Shown piece by piece: positions 1 through 8,850 of a stretch of DNA of 64,000 nucleotides. The stretch is from Otatea glauca. Lineage: Eukaryota > Streptophyta > Magnoliopsida > Poales > Poaceae. The stretch covers positions 1 to 64,000 of the forward strand of contig JAYEVK010000211.1 in the NCBI GenBank assembly GCA_036346275.1. Direction: 5' to 3'. The notes under the pieces were generated by a model. The model was not told the origin of the DNA. It ran no database searches and saw only the letters and a program-made list of their open reading frames with translations. The translations under genes and the position numbers were made by a program. Within the stretch, counting starts at the first letter, position 1. The number at the start of each line of letters is the position of its first letter.

Positions 1-404
1 ACTTCATTGCGCATCATGTCCAGATCTGGTGCCACTCCCTTGAGAATCTCGCTCGGGCGTTTTCAGTAATGAACTCAGCAGTAGAGGTATAAAGACTTTC
101 CCCTACGCAGGAAAAGAGGGCAAAAGACGACACAAAAGGACCAGTCCTCGACCTCGACTCAAGCACCACTTGTATTCAACCATAGTGCATCATCGTCTAC
201 CTTTCACCTCCGGGCAAGACTGGAGTAGAGTTGTTACCTGTACTAGGGGCTTGAACCAATATAACTGCTCACGTCAACCACTCCCTTCTTCCCACCCTTA
301 GCGGCGATCAGGGTTTCTCCCTTTGGGTGAGCACGGTCTTGGGCTCTGCTCTCACATCACACTCACCTCCTTCTTACAGTCAGGCGATCCCAATCGTCGA
401 TAGC
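1..404 (+). repeat. 3' part of the 5' LTR of T1
   Basis: This stretch lies directly upstream of a primer-binding site and has no coding potential. A TATA-like GTATAAAG occurs near 90-98, followed by a pyrimidine-rich leader, as expected for U3/R/U5 of a plant LTR. The exact LTR end is blurred; I see no clean CA before the primer site. There is no second LTR in the window to compare with. Confidence 0.6.
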
Positions 405-424
405 TGGCGCCCACCTTGGGGCCC
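405..424 (+). promoter_or_regulatory. Primer-binding site of T1 (tRNA-Lys-like)
   Basis: TGGCGCCCACC followed by TTGGGGC matches, with one or two differences, the complement of the 3' end of plant tRNA-Lys as I remember it. It begins with the TGG that pairs with the tRNA CCA end. It marks the start of minus-strand DNA synthesis and fixes the LTR/internal boundary. Confidence 0.65.
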
Positions 425-1193
425 GAGAGTTTCGCTTGTTCGAAGGAACTTCGTTGCTTCAACATAACCAACACTTTCATCTTCAAATGTCAACATGTCG
501 CATTGGCGAAAGTGTGGGCTTAGATCACGATTCTGAGCGCAAGAGCTCCACATCCATGTTCTCTCCCTGCCCACGTCTGCGGCACCTTGCCTTCATAGGC
601 CAACACCATCAGGCGGCGAGGGGCGGAGGATCGTGACCCGGAGGAGGCGCGTCGATTGGCTCGGGTTGCCATCGATCAGGCTATCACCACTCTCTGATGG
701 GAAGATCACATGGAGAAGCGGACCCGCGTGCGGCAGCTAACCCTGCCCGCCTAAGGCGATTCATGAGTTGGGGCGCTTGCAGTGATCGCCCGGGTTATGG
801 CCGATCCTGCTCAGGCAAGGTCGGCTCTTTTCGGGCGGGCTCTCGCCGAGGAGCTCGACAAGGCGACCGACGTGGTCAAGCCTTCGCAGCGAGGGCGAAG
901 CTGGCGCCCTAGGTCTCTCTCTCTGGCGAGCGATGGCAACTCCTCGCATGGACATCGATGCTCTCGCCAGTCACCTTCGTACAGACGAGCCTGGAGTCCG
1001 TCCCGGTCACTTCCACGTCGTCAGGCCTGAAACATCATCCATGAACGTGCTCGACATCGGCAGAATAACAGGATCACCTATTCGAGCAACAGCTCATCCG
1101 AAAGCCTTCTCCGGACGTCCTGCCTAGGCATCAAAACATCCATGACCACCTGCGCTATCACGCTGATAACGTCCGTGCCTACCGTCACAATCG
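425..1193 (+). other. Leader and degraded 5' gag region of T1
   Basis: The stretch lies between the primer site and the recognisable gag core. Short acidic and Arg/Ala-rich reading fragments occur in several frames (for example around 630-700 and 780-910), which fits the low-complexity N-terminal part of Tat gag proteins broken by several indels. No intact ORF is present. Confidence 0.5.
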
Positions 1194-1847
1194 ATGTGCG
1201 ATGTACCGCAATCGAATCGAACAATCTGCGACAACGCGACTCGGCTCTGGCGGCGATGGCGCCATGCTCGGTGTGGCGCTGCGTCGACCTACGGCTGCCC
1301 AGCATACTCTGCCGGCCTCTGTTGGGTGCGCTGGACTGCCCGATCTAAACCCACTACGATCGAGCGGTTTGACGGGACCAAGAACCCCGGCGAGTTTCTC
1401 TCGATCTACTCGACCGCGATCCTAGCAGCTGGTGGGGATGAGGCCATTATGGCCAATTACCTCTCGACGGTGTTGGACGGTGCGGCGCGCACTTGGCTCT
1501 TCAATCAGATGCTTGGCTCCTTCCGATCATGGTGCCAGATACAGAATGCTCTCCGCTCCAACTTTCAAAGCTGCTACGAGCGCCCTGGACGGGAGAAGGA
1601 CATGGATCGTATCATCCAAGAGAAGAATGAGATTCTCCGCGACTTTGTGCGTCGATTCATCCGCATGAGGAACTCGATCCCTAGCGTCTCCGATGGGGCC
1701 ATCATCAAGGCCTTCATGTATTGCGTCCGTGACCGGCGCCTCACCGAGGACAAGGAGATCACGATGAATCTTGACATCAACAAGCTGTTCTGGATGGCAG
1801 AGCGATACGCGGACACGGATGATGTTGTACGCTGGAAGCACGATTAA
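1194..1847 (+). pseudogene. gag: gag core (Retrotrans_gag-like) of T1
   Basis: The gag protein packages the RNA into the cytoplasmic virus-like particle. From about 1350 the frame reads a typical plant gypsy gag core: FDGTKNPGEFLSIY, then AAGGDEAIMANYL, the aromatic segment ARTWLF, CYERPG, and the helix DFVRRFIRMRN. It ends with an AERYAD-like motif and a stop at 1847. The first about 50 residues of the open frame look non-homologous, so the true start lies upstream in the broken region. Downstream, 1848-2166 is frameshifted before the zinc-knuckle region. No start codon context can be trusted. Related to the gag of T3 on the minus strand (44685-45314), which has the same AAGG...MANYL arrangement. 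Confidence 0.8.
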
Positions 1848-2166
1848 GACTAGGGCAAGCTCGGCTTCAACTTCGACAAGGCTGAACCATTTGATGCCAA
1901 GGGCGACGGCTAGGATCCACATGCCAAAGAACAGAAGAGAGACCGCGATAGCGACACTGGTCGGCTGCGCGTGGTCGCTGCGATGAACAGCGAGTGCGAG
2001 GTAATGGAAGTGCGGCGTCCCGACCAAGGGCCTACCTCAGCAAGGTCGACCATGACCTCAATGAAAACAACACCGACCCCAGCAGGGACAAAATCAGCTT
2101 GGTCCCCAGCAAGGTGACGCCTATCCACAGGGTGCCGAGGTGCGACCCAGGTATGATTCTGACAAG

Positions 2167-3126
2167 TTCTACATGTTCCATAAGTCCCACGACCATGACC
2201 TGCGAAACTGCAGGACCTAGCAGAACACGCTGGACACCTTTTATGATTGGTGTGGAGAGATGCCCACGCTCCCGAAGGAGGATGAGCGACCCGACAGGGT
2301 CAATGCCGATGAGGACTTAGAAGGCCTCGACTTGGAGTTTCAGCAGGGCGACCGCCGTGTCGATGTAATCTTCGGCGGGTCATCGGCGTATCAATCTCAA
2401 CGTGAGCTCAAAGATGCCGCGCGAACCGTATACCAATCCTCTGCTGGGAAGCCCACTGACCAGCCTTACAAGTGGGTTGAAACCCCGATTACTTTCTCCT
2501 GGGATGATGCTTCCCCAGGAATGTCCAAGGATCTCAAGACCGCTTTGGTCGTGACCCCGACCATAAGCAATACTTTGGTCGGGCTAGTTATGGTCGATGG
2601 GGGCAGCTCCCTCAACTTGCTCTTAGCGAGCACAATAGACCGAATGCAAATTCCCCGATCGAAGATCAAGAATGTAGCAATTCCCTTCTTCAGCATTGTA
2701 CTAGGGAGTTCCACCACACCGCTCGGGCAAGCGGTTCTGCCCGTCACCTTCGGCGACTACGCCAACTTTCGTACCGAGCTGGTTACCTTTGAGGTGGTAA
2801 ATGGAGATCTTCCCTACAACGCTATACTCGGGCGTCCAACGCTGATCAAGTTCATGGCGGCAAACCACTACAGCCACCGCTGCATGAAGCTTTCGGGGCC
2901 CAACAACGTCATATCCGTTTGCTGTGACCTCAAGGCGGTGCACGGTTGCGGGGAGAAGGCCTTGGCGCTCATCGGCATGCTGCCCCAATTAGGCTCCGAA
3001 GTAACTTCAAAAAGTGCCCACCGCAAGACGACGATCCAGCCCAGCGGTGTGACGAAGGCTGTGCAGCTCGAAGACGGCAACTCGAGCAAGAGCGTCCACA
3101 TCTCCTTCGAGCTCAATTCGAAATAG
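2167..3126 (+). pseudogene. Zinc-knuckle remnant and aspartic protease of T1
   Basis: One frame runs from a knuckle-like FYMFHKSHDHDLRNC (2167-2211), where the expected first Cys is Tyr, through a TAG at 2218-2220, to a stop at 3126. The protease cleaves the polyprotein. Its active-site segment is MVDGGSSLNLL near 2590-2625; plant Tat proteases use DGG or DGS where retroviruses use DTG. The ILGRPTLIKFMA segment near 2825-2860 matches the ILGR flap/C-terminal motif. The segment PITFSWDD precedes it, as in relatives. The catalytic Asp is kept. The single stop between knuckle and protease may be recent. The frame closes before RT, whereas the family normally has one long pol frame. Confidence 0.85.
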
Positions 3127-4130
3127 GAACTCGAGCTCATCACCTTCCTTCACGCGAACAAAAACATATTTTCTTGGGAACCAGCAAACATGCTAGGAGC
3201 CCCGAGGGAGGTGATCGAGCACAAGTTGCAAATAAGACCTGGCTACCGACCTGTAAGCCAGAAGCTGCTCCGTTTCTCTCCCGAGAAAATGATGATAATA
3301 AAGGAACATCTCGACAAGCTTTTGAAGGCCGGTTTCATCCGTGAGATCGACTACTCCGAATGGCTAGCTAATCCAGTTATCGTGCAGAAAAAAGGTGGGA
3401 AATAGAGAATGTGCGTCGACCACACTGGTTTGAACTCAGTGTGCCCAAAGGATAACTTCCCTCTTCCACGCATAGACCAGATTGTCAACTCCACTACCAA
3501 TACCAAGATGCTGAGTTTCCTCGATGCCTACTCTAGCTACCATCAAATCAAGCTCGAGGTCGATGATGAAGACAAGGCGGCCTTTATCACGCCGTTTGGG
3601 ATGTTTTGCTACCCGACCATGTCATTCGGCCTCCGCAACGTGGGCGCAACTTTCCAGCCGCTAATGTTCAAGACCTTGGACCTTTAGATCGACAACAACC
3701 TCGAGGTCTACGTTGACGATATCATCGTCAAGAGCTCTTCGAAAGATGTCCACATCGTCGACCTCGCGGAAACCTTCGCCAGCCTGAACAAGCACGGCAT
3801 CAAGCTCAACCCTGAGAAATGCGTGTTTGGCGTTACCTCGGGCAATGTGCTTGGCTACATGATCAGGGGCTCTAGGTCGGCCCGAACCCTAAGAAAATCG
3901 AGGCAATCTTGAAAATGACCCCTCCGACATCAACAAGACAGATCCAGTGCCTCATCGGCCGCATGGTCGCTCTCAGTCGGTTCATTTCAAGGCTCTGTGA
4001 GTGCGAATTACCATTCTTCAAGATGTTGCGCAAGCACAGGGGCTTTGAATGGACACCCAAAGCTCAACGATCCTTTGATGAGCTGAAAGCATACCTTTTG
4101 AGCCCACCGCTACTCACGACCCTGCGGTAG
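3127..4130 (+). pseudogene. pol: Reverse transcriptase of T1
   Basis: RNA-dependent DNA polymerase domain. The visible motifs are, in order: GFIREIDYSEWLANPV before the palm, RMCVDHTGLNSVCPKD (motif near 3409), FLDAYSSYHQI (first catalytic Asp, about 3517), the SFGLRN segment, and YVDDIIVK at 3709-3732 holding the Asp-Asp pair. Stops lie at about 3405 and 3685, and a frameshift occurs near 3870-3900. The end reads the connection/RNase H entry (FEWTPKAQRSFDELK). Catalytic residues are intact but the frame is broken at least three times, so this is a pseudogene. Confidence 0.88.
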
Positions 4131-4920
4131 GGAGAAACGCTGTTGCTTTACCTTGCAGCCCCGACTCAAGCTGTTAGCACCATCCTGGTGGCCGAGCACG
4201 ATGGTCGACAATAGCCAATCTACTACGTCAGTGAGGTACTTTATAGACCAAAGAAACGCTATCCCAAGGTCCAGAAGCTGCTTTATGCCCTCTTCATGGC
4301 TTCGCGCAAACTTCAGCACTACTTCCAAGCGCACACAATGGTTATCTCGAGCAGATTCCCACTCGCCAAGATCCTAAGGAACCCAGAAGACGGAGGTTGC
4401 ATTGCCATGTGGGCCATGGAGTTGGAAGAATTCGACATACAGTTTGTAGCATGCACCACCATTATATGCAGCGCTTCGCCGACCGTGGTCGGCGGACATA
4501 TAACCGACTCGAGCCTAATATCGAGGAAGAGCCTGCGGAGGATGTGCCCGATGGCTCCAGGTCGTTCGAGCGCTCGGGGGCTGGTATCCTCATCATCACA
4601 CCCCGGGGAGACAAACTGAGGTATGTGATTCGCTTCAGTTTTCCAGCAACTAATAACATGGCAGAGTATGAGGCCCTTTTGGCGGGTCTCCGAGCTTGCA
4701 AGTCGTTGGGCGTGCACCAGTTGGTCATCAAGGGTGGCTCCCAGATCATCATCAACCAGTACAAGAAAGACTACCAGTGGTCGGAGGGCTCGATGGCCAG
4801 GTACCTTGCTGAGGTGCGCAAGATGGAGAAGTGGTTCTAGAACATGGAAATCAAGCATGTGCCCAGGAAGGACAACTCCAGTGCTGACCTCCTATCCAAG
4901 CTCGGGTCATCTAGTTGTGA
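4131..4920 (+). pseudogene. Dual RNase H region of T1
   Basis: The first RNase H (4131-4470) is degraded but readable: a short APTQAVSTILV segment, then RPKKRYPKVQKLLYAL and HTMVISSRFPLAKIL. A second, plant-type RNase H follows (about 4540-4910) with PDGSRS, SGAGILI, NNMAEYEALLAGL and SADLLSKL. A duplicated RNase H is the hallmark of Tat elements. In the second domain the third acidic position, normally GDS, reads GGS (codon 4736-4738, GGC), so one catalytic Asp has been lost. A stop at 4838-4840 separates it from the last Asp motif. Confidence 0.8.
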
Positions 4921-6275
4921 GATTCCATCAGATGTCATCCTCGAGACCTTGGAGGCACCCTCCATTACCGACCAAGAAGATTCGGTCACCCTCCTCGAGA
5001 GTGTTCCCTCGTGGATGGAGCCAATTACCAAGTTCCTCGACCGGGGCGAGCTCCCAAAAGACCCAGCTGAGAGGAGCAGAATCAGGCGCCGAGCGAGCTC
5101 ATACAAGCTTGTTAACGGGCAACTCTATCGTCAGGGCACTCTGGGAGTTCTGTCGAAGTGTGTTACCCCGGAGGAAGGAAAGTACCTGCTCAACGATATC
5201 CATTCGGATTTCTACGGTGCGCATTCCTCTTTCAGGAGCATGGTCGGAAAGGCATTTCGCATGCGATTTTATTGGCCAACAACGTTGTAGGACGCTCGAG
5301 ACATCATCCGCACCTGCCAAGCCTGCCAATTCCATGCCCAAAAATCACACCAGCCGACCTATGCCCTCCAGACCATACCACTCGCCTGGTCATTCTCGAC
5401 CTGGGGCTTTGAAATCCTCGACCGTTTCCCTCAGGCGGTCGGGGGGAAGAAGTTCCTATTTATCGCCATTGACACCTTCACCAAGTGGGTTGAAGCTGAA
5501 GCGGTCTCGACCATCACCGCCCGAGCCGCCGTAAAGTTTTTTCACTTGCTCGTGGTCACAAGGTACGGAGTCCCATGCAGGATCATCACTGATAACGGTT
5601 CGCAGTTCACCAGCGAGCTATTCCAAGAATACTAGAAAGACATGGGCACCAGGGTCTCCTACGCCTCGGTGGCTCACCCATAGAGCAACGGAGCGGTCGA
5701 GCGTGCCAACAGACAGATCGTCCAGGGCGTCAAGAGGTGAGTCTTCAATGAGCTCGAACAGTACGGCTGGGCCTGGGTGGTCAAGCTTCCCACCGTCCTC
5801 AGTGCATTCACACCACGTCGGTAGAGCAACTGCAGTGCTGTTCACACCACGTCCGGTAGAGTGTGGGTTCTACCCTTTCGGCTCGTGTTTGGTCTTTGAA
5901 GCTATCCTTCCTGCTAAGGTCATGCTGGGCTCCACCGGGATTAGCTTGGTCGACCAAGTCGACTTTGAGCAAGAGCGGTCTCTCGACCTTGCCCTAGCAG
6001 AAGAAGTAAGGAGCCGTGCACTGCTACGATCGGTGAACTACCTGCAAGCACTTCGTAGGCATGTGTCTCGATCGGTTCGACCTAGGGAGCTCCGAGTTGG
6101 GGATCTGGCCCTAAGATGAATTCAGGGCTCGACCAACACCAACAAGCTGTCCCCAAAGTGGGAGGGACTCTATAGCGTCATTTCAGCAAATCGCACGGGA
6201 GCTTACCAGCTGGCGATGCCCGATGGCAGAGAGCTCACAAACCCGTGGAACATCGACCAGCTCCAAAATTTTATG
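4921..6275 (+). pseudogene. Integrase of T1
   Basis: Inserts the cDNA into the genome. The zinc-binding H-H-C-C pattern can be read as IHSDFYGAH (near 5200) and CQACQFH (near 5315), interrupted by a TAG at 5288-5290. The catalytic triad is visible: Asp in AIDTFTKWVEA (5471-5473), Asp in ITDNGSQFTS (5591-5593), Glu in NGAVERAN (5699-5701). Stops and frameshifts lie at about 5633, 5682, 5738 and 5810-5860, the last being a 34-bp tandem duplication. The C-terminal part (about 5940-6275) includes a KLSPKWEGLY segment typical of gypsy integrase tails and ends around NIDQLQNF. Non-functional. Confidence 0.82.
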
Positions 6276-6894
6276 TGTAACACTCTTACTTTAATTCGCA
6301 ATAAAAGTTATTTATTATCCATGATTGTGCCTCCTTTACATTTCCTTGCATCTTTGTTGCCTCGACCTGAGCATCACGATCTCGAGGTAGGCCTCCAGGG
6401 GCCACATCAACAGTAAGCCGATCCTTATCGCATCACGGCTCCCCCTGTAGCAGGACTTGGACTAGAGACCGTGCTCGGCTTCGAGCAAACATGTATGCTT
6501 CGCGCAAAGGTCAGGCCTGAGTGCTACCAAGCCCGACCTGAGAGCATTAAGATCCTTTGTACGCTCGAGATCGCCTTTGAGTTTTCCCGAGCTCGACCTT
6601 CCTCGCACAGGGGGTACAACTATTGTTACTCAATAACTTCGCCTCAAGTCTTTTACAGGCCTCCCTAATAGGTCGGAGACATTAAACAACCCATCATGAC
6701 ATTGCTCGACCTCGACTGCCACGACTAATTTCTCCCGCAAACTGCGTCCAAGGCCGACACTACTCGGCCTAGACCACAGCGGGGGCTAGACAAGGGAGTA
6801 TTGCACTACCCTTTTTTGACCAAAAAACTTTTTATTGACTAACTTATATTTACAAGGAGTAGACATTTTTGTCCCTCGGCCTATTTCCTGTTTA
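6276..6894. other. Spacer between integrase and antisense ORF of T1
   Basis: No supported gene. The stretch contains repeated words such as cgagctcgacct and cctcgacc, and phrases like gggggctag, as is usual for the 3' untranslated part of Tat elements where pol and antisense transcripts converge. Confidence 0.5.
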
Positions 6895-7638
6895 CAGGTC
6901 CTCCATGTCGTGGGCAAGCTTCTCCTGCTCAAGCTCGGCGATCTTCACCCTCAACGCTGAGGGCTCACCCTAAAGGCGATGCGCCTCGGCTGCAAAGCTG
7001 GCAGCACGATTGCGCTCGTCCTGGAGTTGGGCCAGGGCGCTCTTTCCCATCCTGGATGCCCGCCCCAACTTCTCCTCGAGCTCGGCGGAGGCCTTCGCTA
7101 CAGCGGCGGCTTGCTCCGTGACCTGCTTCCGCAGCTCATCCGCCTCCCCGCGTGCAGCTTCAATGGCCCCTGCCTCTTTCGCGAGCTTAGCATTGAGGGT
7201 CTTGGCCACCCTCGCGCGCTCGGCTTCGAGGGCCTCAATAGCCTTCTCACGCTCGGTGGCAGTGGCTTGGGCAAGCTCGGCGGCGTGGGCTGCAGTCCTC
7301 TGCCCCGCCTCCTCCTGCTCGACCAGCAGGGTCTCTTTGAGTAGGGCGATGTGGGCCTCCCGCTCCGACACCACGTCGAGGACCACCTTTAGCTTGGCGG
7401 TGTGCCCGTGCAGACCTTGGAGTCCCTGGGCGATTAGGCTCATCGCCTACAAAAACCAAGAGAAGTCATGCAATAATTAAGAAGACGGATGGTTACGAGC
7501 TTGCTTACGGTGACCGAGCCCTCGAACTTCGTGTGGAGAGACTGGCCAGCCTGTCGCTGGTCCGACCATCTCCGACTCATCATGACCCCATGCCGAGGAT
7601 GAGGCGGCTACATTGGCTCCCACCGACGCGGACTCGAC
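6895..7638 (-). pseudogene. Antisense coiled-coil ORF of T1 (C-terminal part)
   Basis: The minus strand encodes an Ala/Glu/Arg-rich helix with heptad-like spacing: EREAHIALLKE, AERARVAKTLNAKLAKE, ELRKQVTEQAAAV, LQDERNRAASFA. An in-frame TAG near 6970 is followed by ELEQEKLAHDMEDL and a TAA at about 6895. A 62-nt intron is likely at 7447-7508: donor GTAAGC after SVT, acceptor TTTTTGTAG before AMSLIAQG. Tat elements of grasses commonly carry such an antisense gene (Transposase_28-like N-terminus with a coiled-coil C-terminus). Here the N-terminal domain is lost, cut by the fusion to CACTA sequence at 7638. Protein function is unknown. Confidence 0.7.
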
Positions 7639-7859
7639 AAGTGTCTCTAAGGTATTAAAGAAGACCTCTGCAAGTGTCTCTAAGGTATTAAAATTCTATC
7701 TGGCTACTCCGCAAATATTAAGAAGCTTGTGTCCATAGATGATTTGAAGTTGCATGGAATGAAGTCCCACGACTACCATGTCTTGATGACCCAGACACTC
7801 CCTGTTGCAATCGGAAATATTCTGCCAGTGGATGTTAGGTTTGCAATCACGAAGCTATG
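7639..7859 (+). pseudogene. CACTA A transposase fragment, upstream of T2
   Basis: Reads SGYSANIKKLVSIDDLKLHG and DVRFAITKLC, the same segment as in CACTA C (56750-56925), so it belongs to the Tnp2/DUF4218 border region of an En/Spm transposase. It starts with a 21-bp direct repeat (7639-7659 and 7672-7692) at the fusion point with T1, and it contains a stop (CTCTAAGG). It is followed without loss by T2; the frame resumes at 19469. Confidence 0.85.
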
Positions 7860-8519
7860 TGTTGGCGTCAAAAACTTGATGTAGTGTTTACGGCAAAGAA
7901 CACACCGCATTTAACGAACCGGGTTGAGCGTGCGGTCGATTTGACACAGAATCGACAAGGTAAAAATATAAAATTCATACAAAGCCGATCGTGGAGATCA
8001 ATCTGCTTAGACTTAATCAGCTCGAAGCCGATCAAGATTGAGGTAACAAGGTAAGTCAGATTAGCCAATTAAGGCTAATCAGATGATAAAGGTAGATCGA
8101 TTCTGAAGAAGGCGATGCGCAACAAAATTAGAACAAATCAAACCTGGGGCCTAACTTGAAGAAGATCAACAATCGGCGATGTGCAACTTTATTGATCAAG
8201 ATCGAAATACAATGACTAAGTTACAAAAGCTACTCCTAGTCGACAGGAAAAAGTAAGAAAGTAAAGGCTGGTTGATTGTATTGTATTGGATTTTTTTGCA
8301 GTTTGCTTCGACCCTTCTTTTATACCCATCGGCCAATCGTATCCTTTTACAACACGTTTCGAGTCCTGATCCGTATCGGCCTTATCTCGGACGGTTGTTT
8401 CTTTAAAGATCTTGCTGTTACCAAATATCTTCAAATCTTTCCAACTTTGTCAGATTAACTTAGGGTATCTCGATTTTATTATCGATTTTGAGTAGACTTG
8501 CCAAATTTTGGTGCAAACA
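7860..8519 (-). repeat. 3' LTR of T2
   Basis: 660 bp, bounded by TG and CA, and aligns end to end with 18819-19463. A minus-strand TATA box GTATAAAAG lies at 8317-8325. It starts directly after the target duplication CTATG. Confidence 0.93.
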
Positions 8520-8535
8520 TATGCCCCCATTTTTG
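8520..8535 (-). promoter_or_regulatory. Polypurine tract of T2
   Basis: On the minus strand the sequence just upstream of the 3' LTR reads AAAAATGGGGGCATA, a purine-rich run directly next to the LTR start. This is the position and composition expected for the plus-strand DNA primer. Confidence 0.7.
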
Positions 8536-8707
8536 AGAGATGACTTGTCATCTGTCAAAAATCGCAATATCGGCTTTTCGATCGGCAAGCTGTTGAACTT
8601 CACTTAATAAGCGCGCTTTATTTGCGCGTAATTCTCGACATGCAAGTAGTGCGTTTTAGCGCCGTGTCCTTTGAGATTCGTTTCCCGCGCTTCAAATTTT
8701 ACCTTGC

Positions 8708-8715
8708 TATAAAAT
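8708..8715 (+). promoter_or_regulatory. TATA box of the antisense PMD gene
   Basis: TATAAAAT on the plus strand lies 136 bp upstream of the ATG at 8851 and is followed by a C/T-rich, ATG-free leader. Such a leader is typical of plant core promoters. It is outside the LTR, so the antisense gene seems to have its own promoter. Confidence 0.6.
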
Positions 8716-8850
8716 CGGCCCCCCTCGATCATTCTTCACGCTTGACTCTCGTGATCTTCACAATCGACTTCTTCTGCTTGCTTTACATTACAGTCAATCG
8801 GCTTCCCTCTGCTTAACCTCTTGAATCTTCTTAACACCAAGATCGACTGA

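Larger units (their letters stand above)
1..7638 (+). mobile_element. Truncated Tat-lineage Ty3/gypsy retrotransposon T1
   Basis: The order is LTR end, primer site, gag, protease, reverse transcriptase, RNase H, integrase, then an antisense coiled-coil ORF. The integrase lies after RNase H, which defines Ty3/gypsy. A second, plant-type RNase H domain plus an antisense ORF after pol points to the Tat lineage (RIRE2/Grande-like, from memory). Every domain carries stops or frameshifts, so the copy is dead. The 5' LTR is cut by the window edge. The 3' LTR is missing because the antisense ORF is fused directly to CACTA sequence at about 7638. Confidence in the class is high; the family name is uncertain. 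Confidence 0.9.

Noticed and set aside
6979..7480. Plus-strand Ala/Ser-rich ORFs at the T1 end
   Set aside because: Mirror of the coiled-coil antisense protein; the minus strand gives the heptad pattern and the splice sites.
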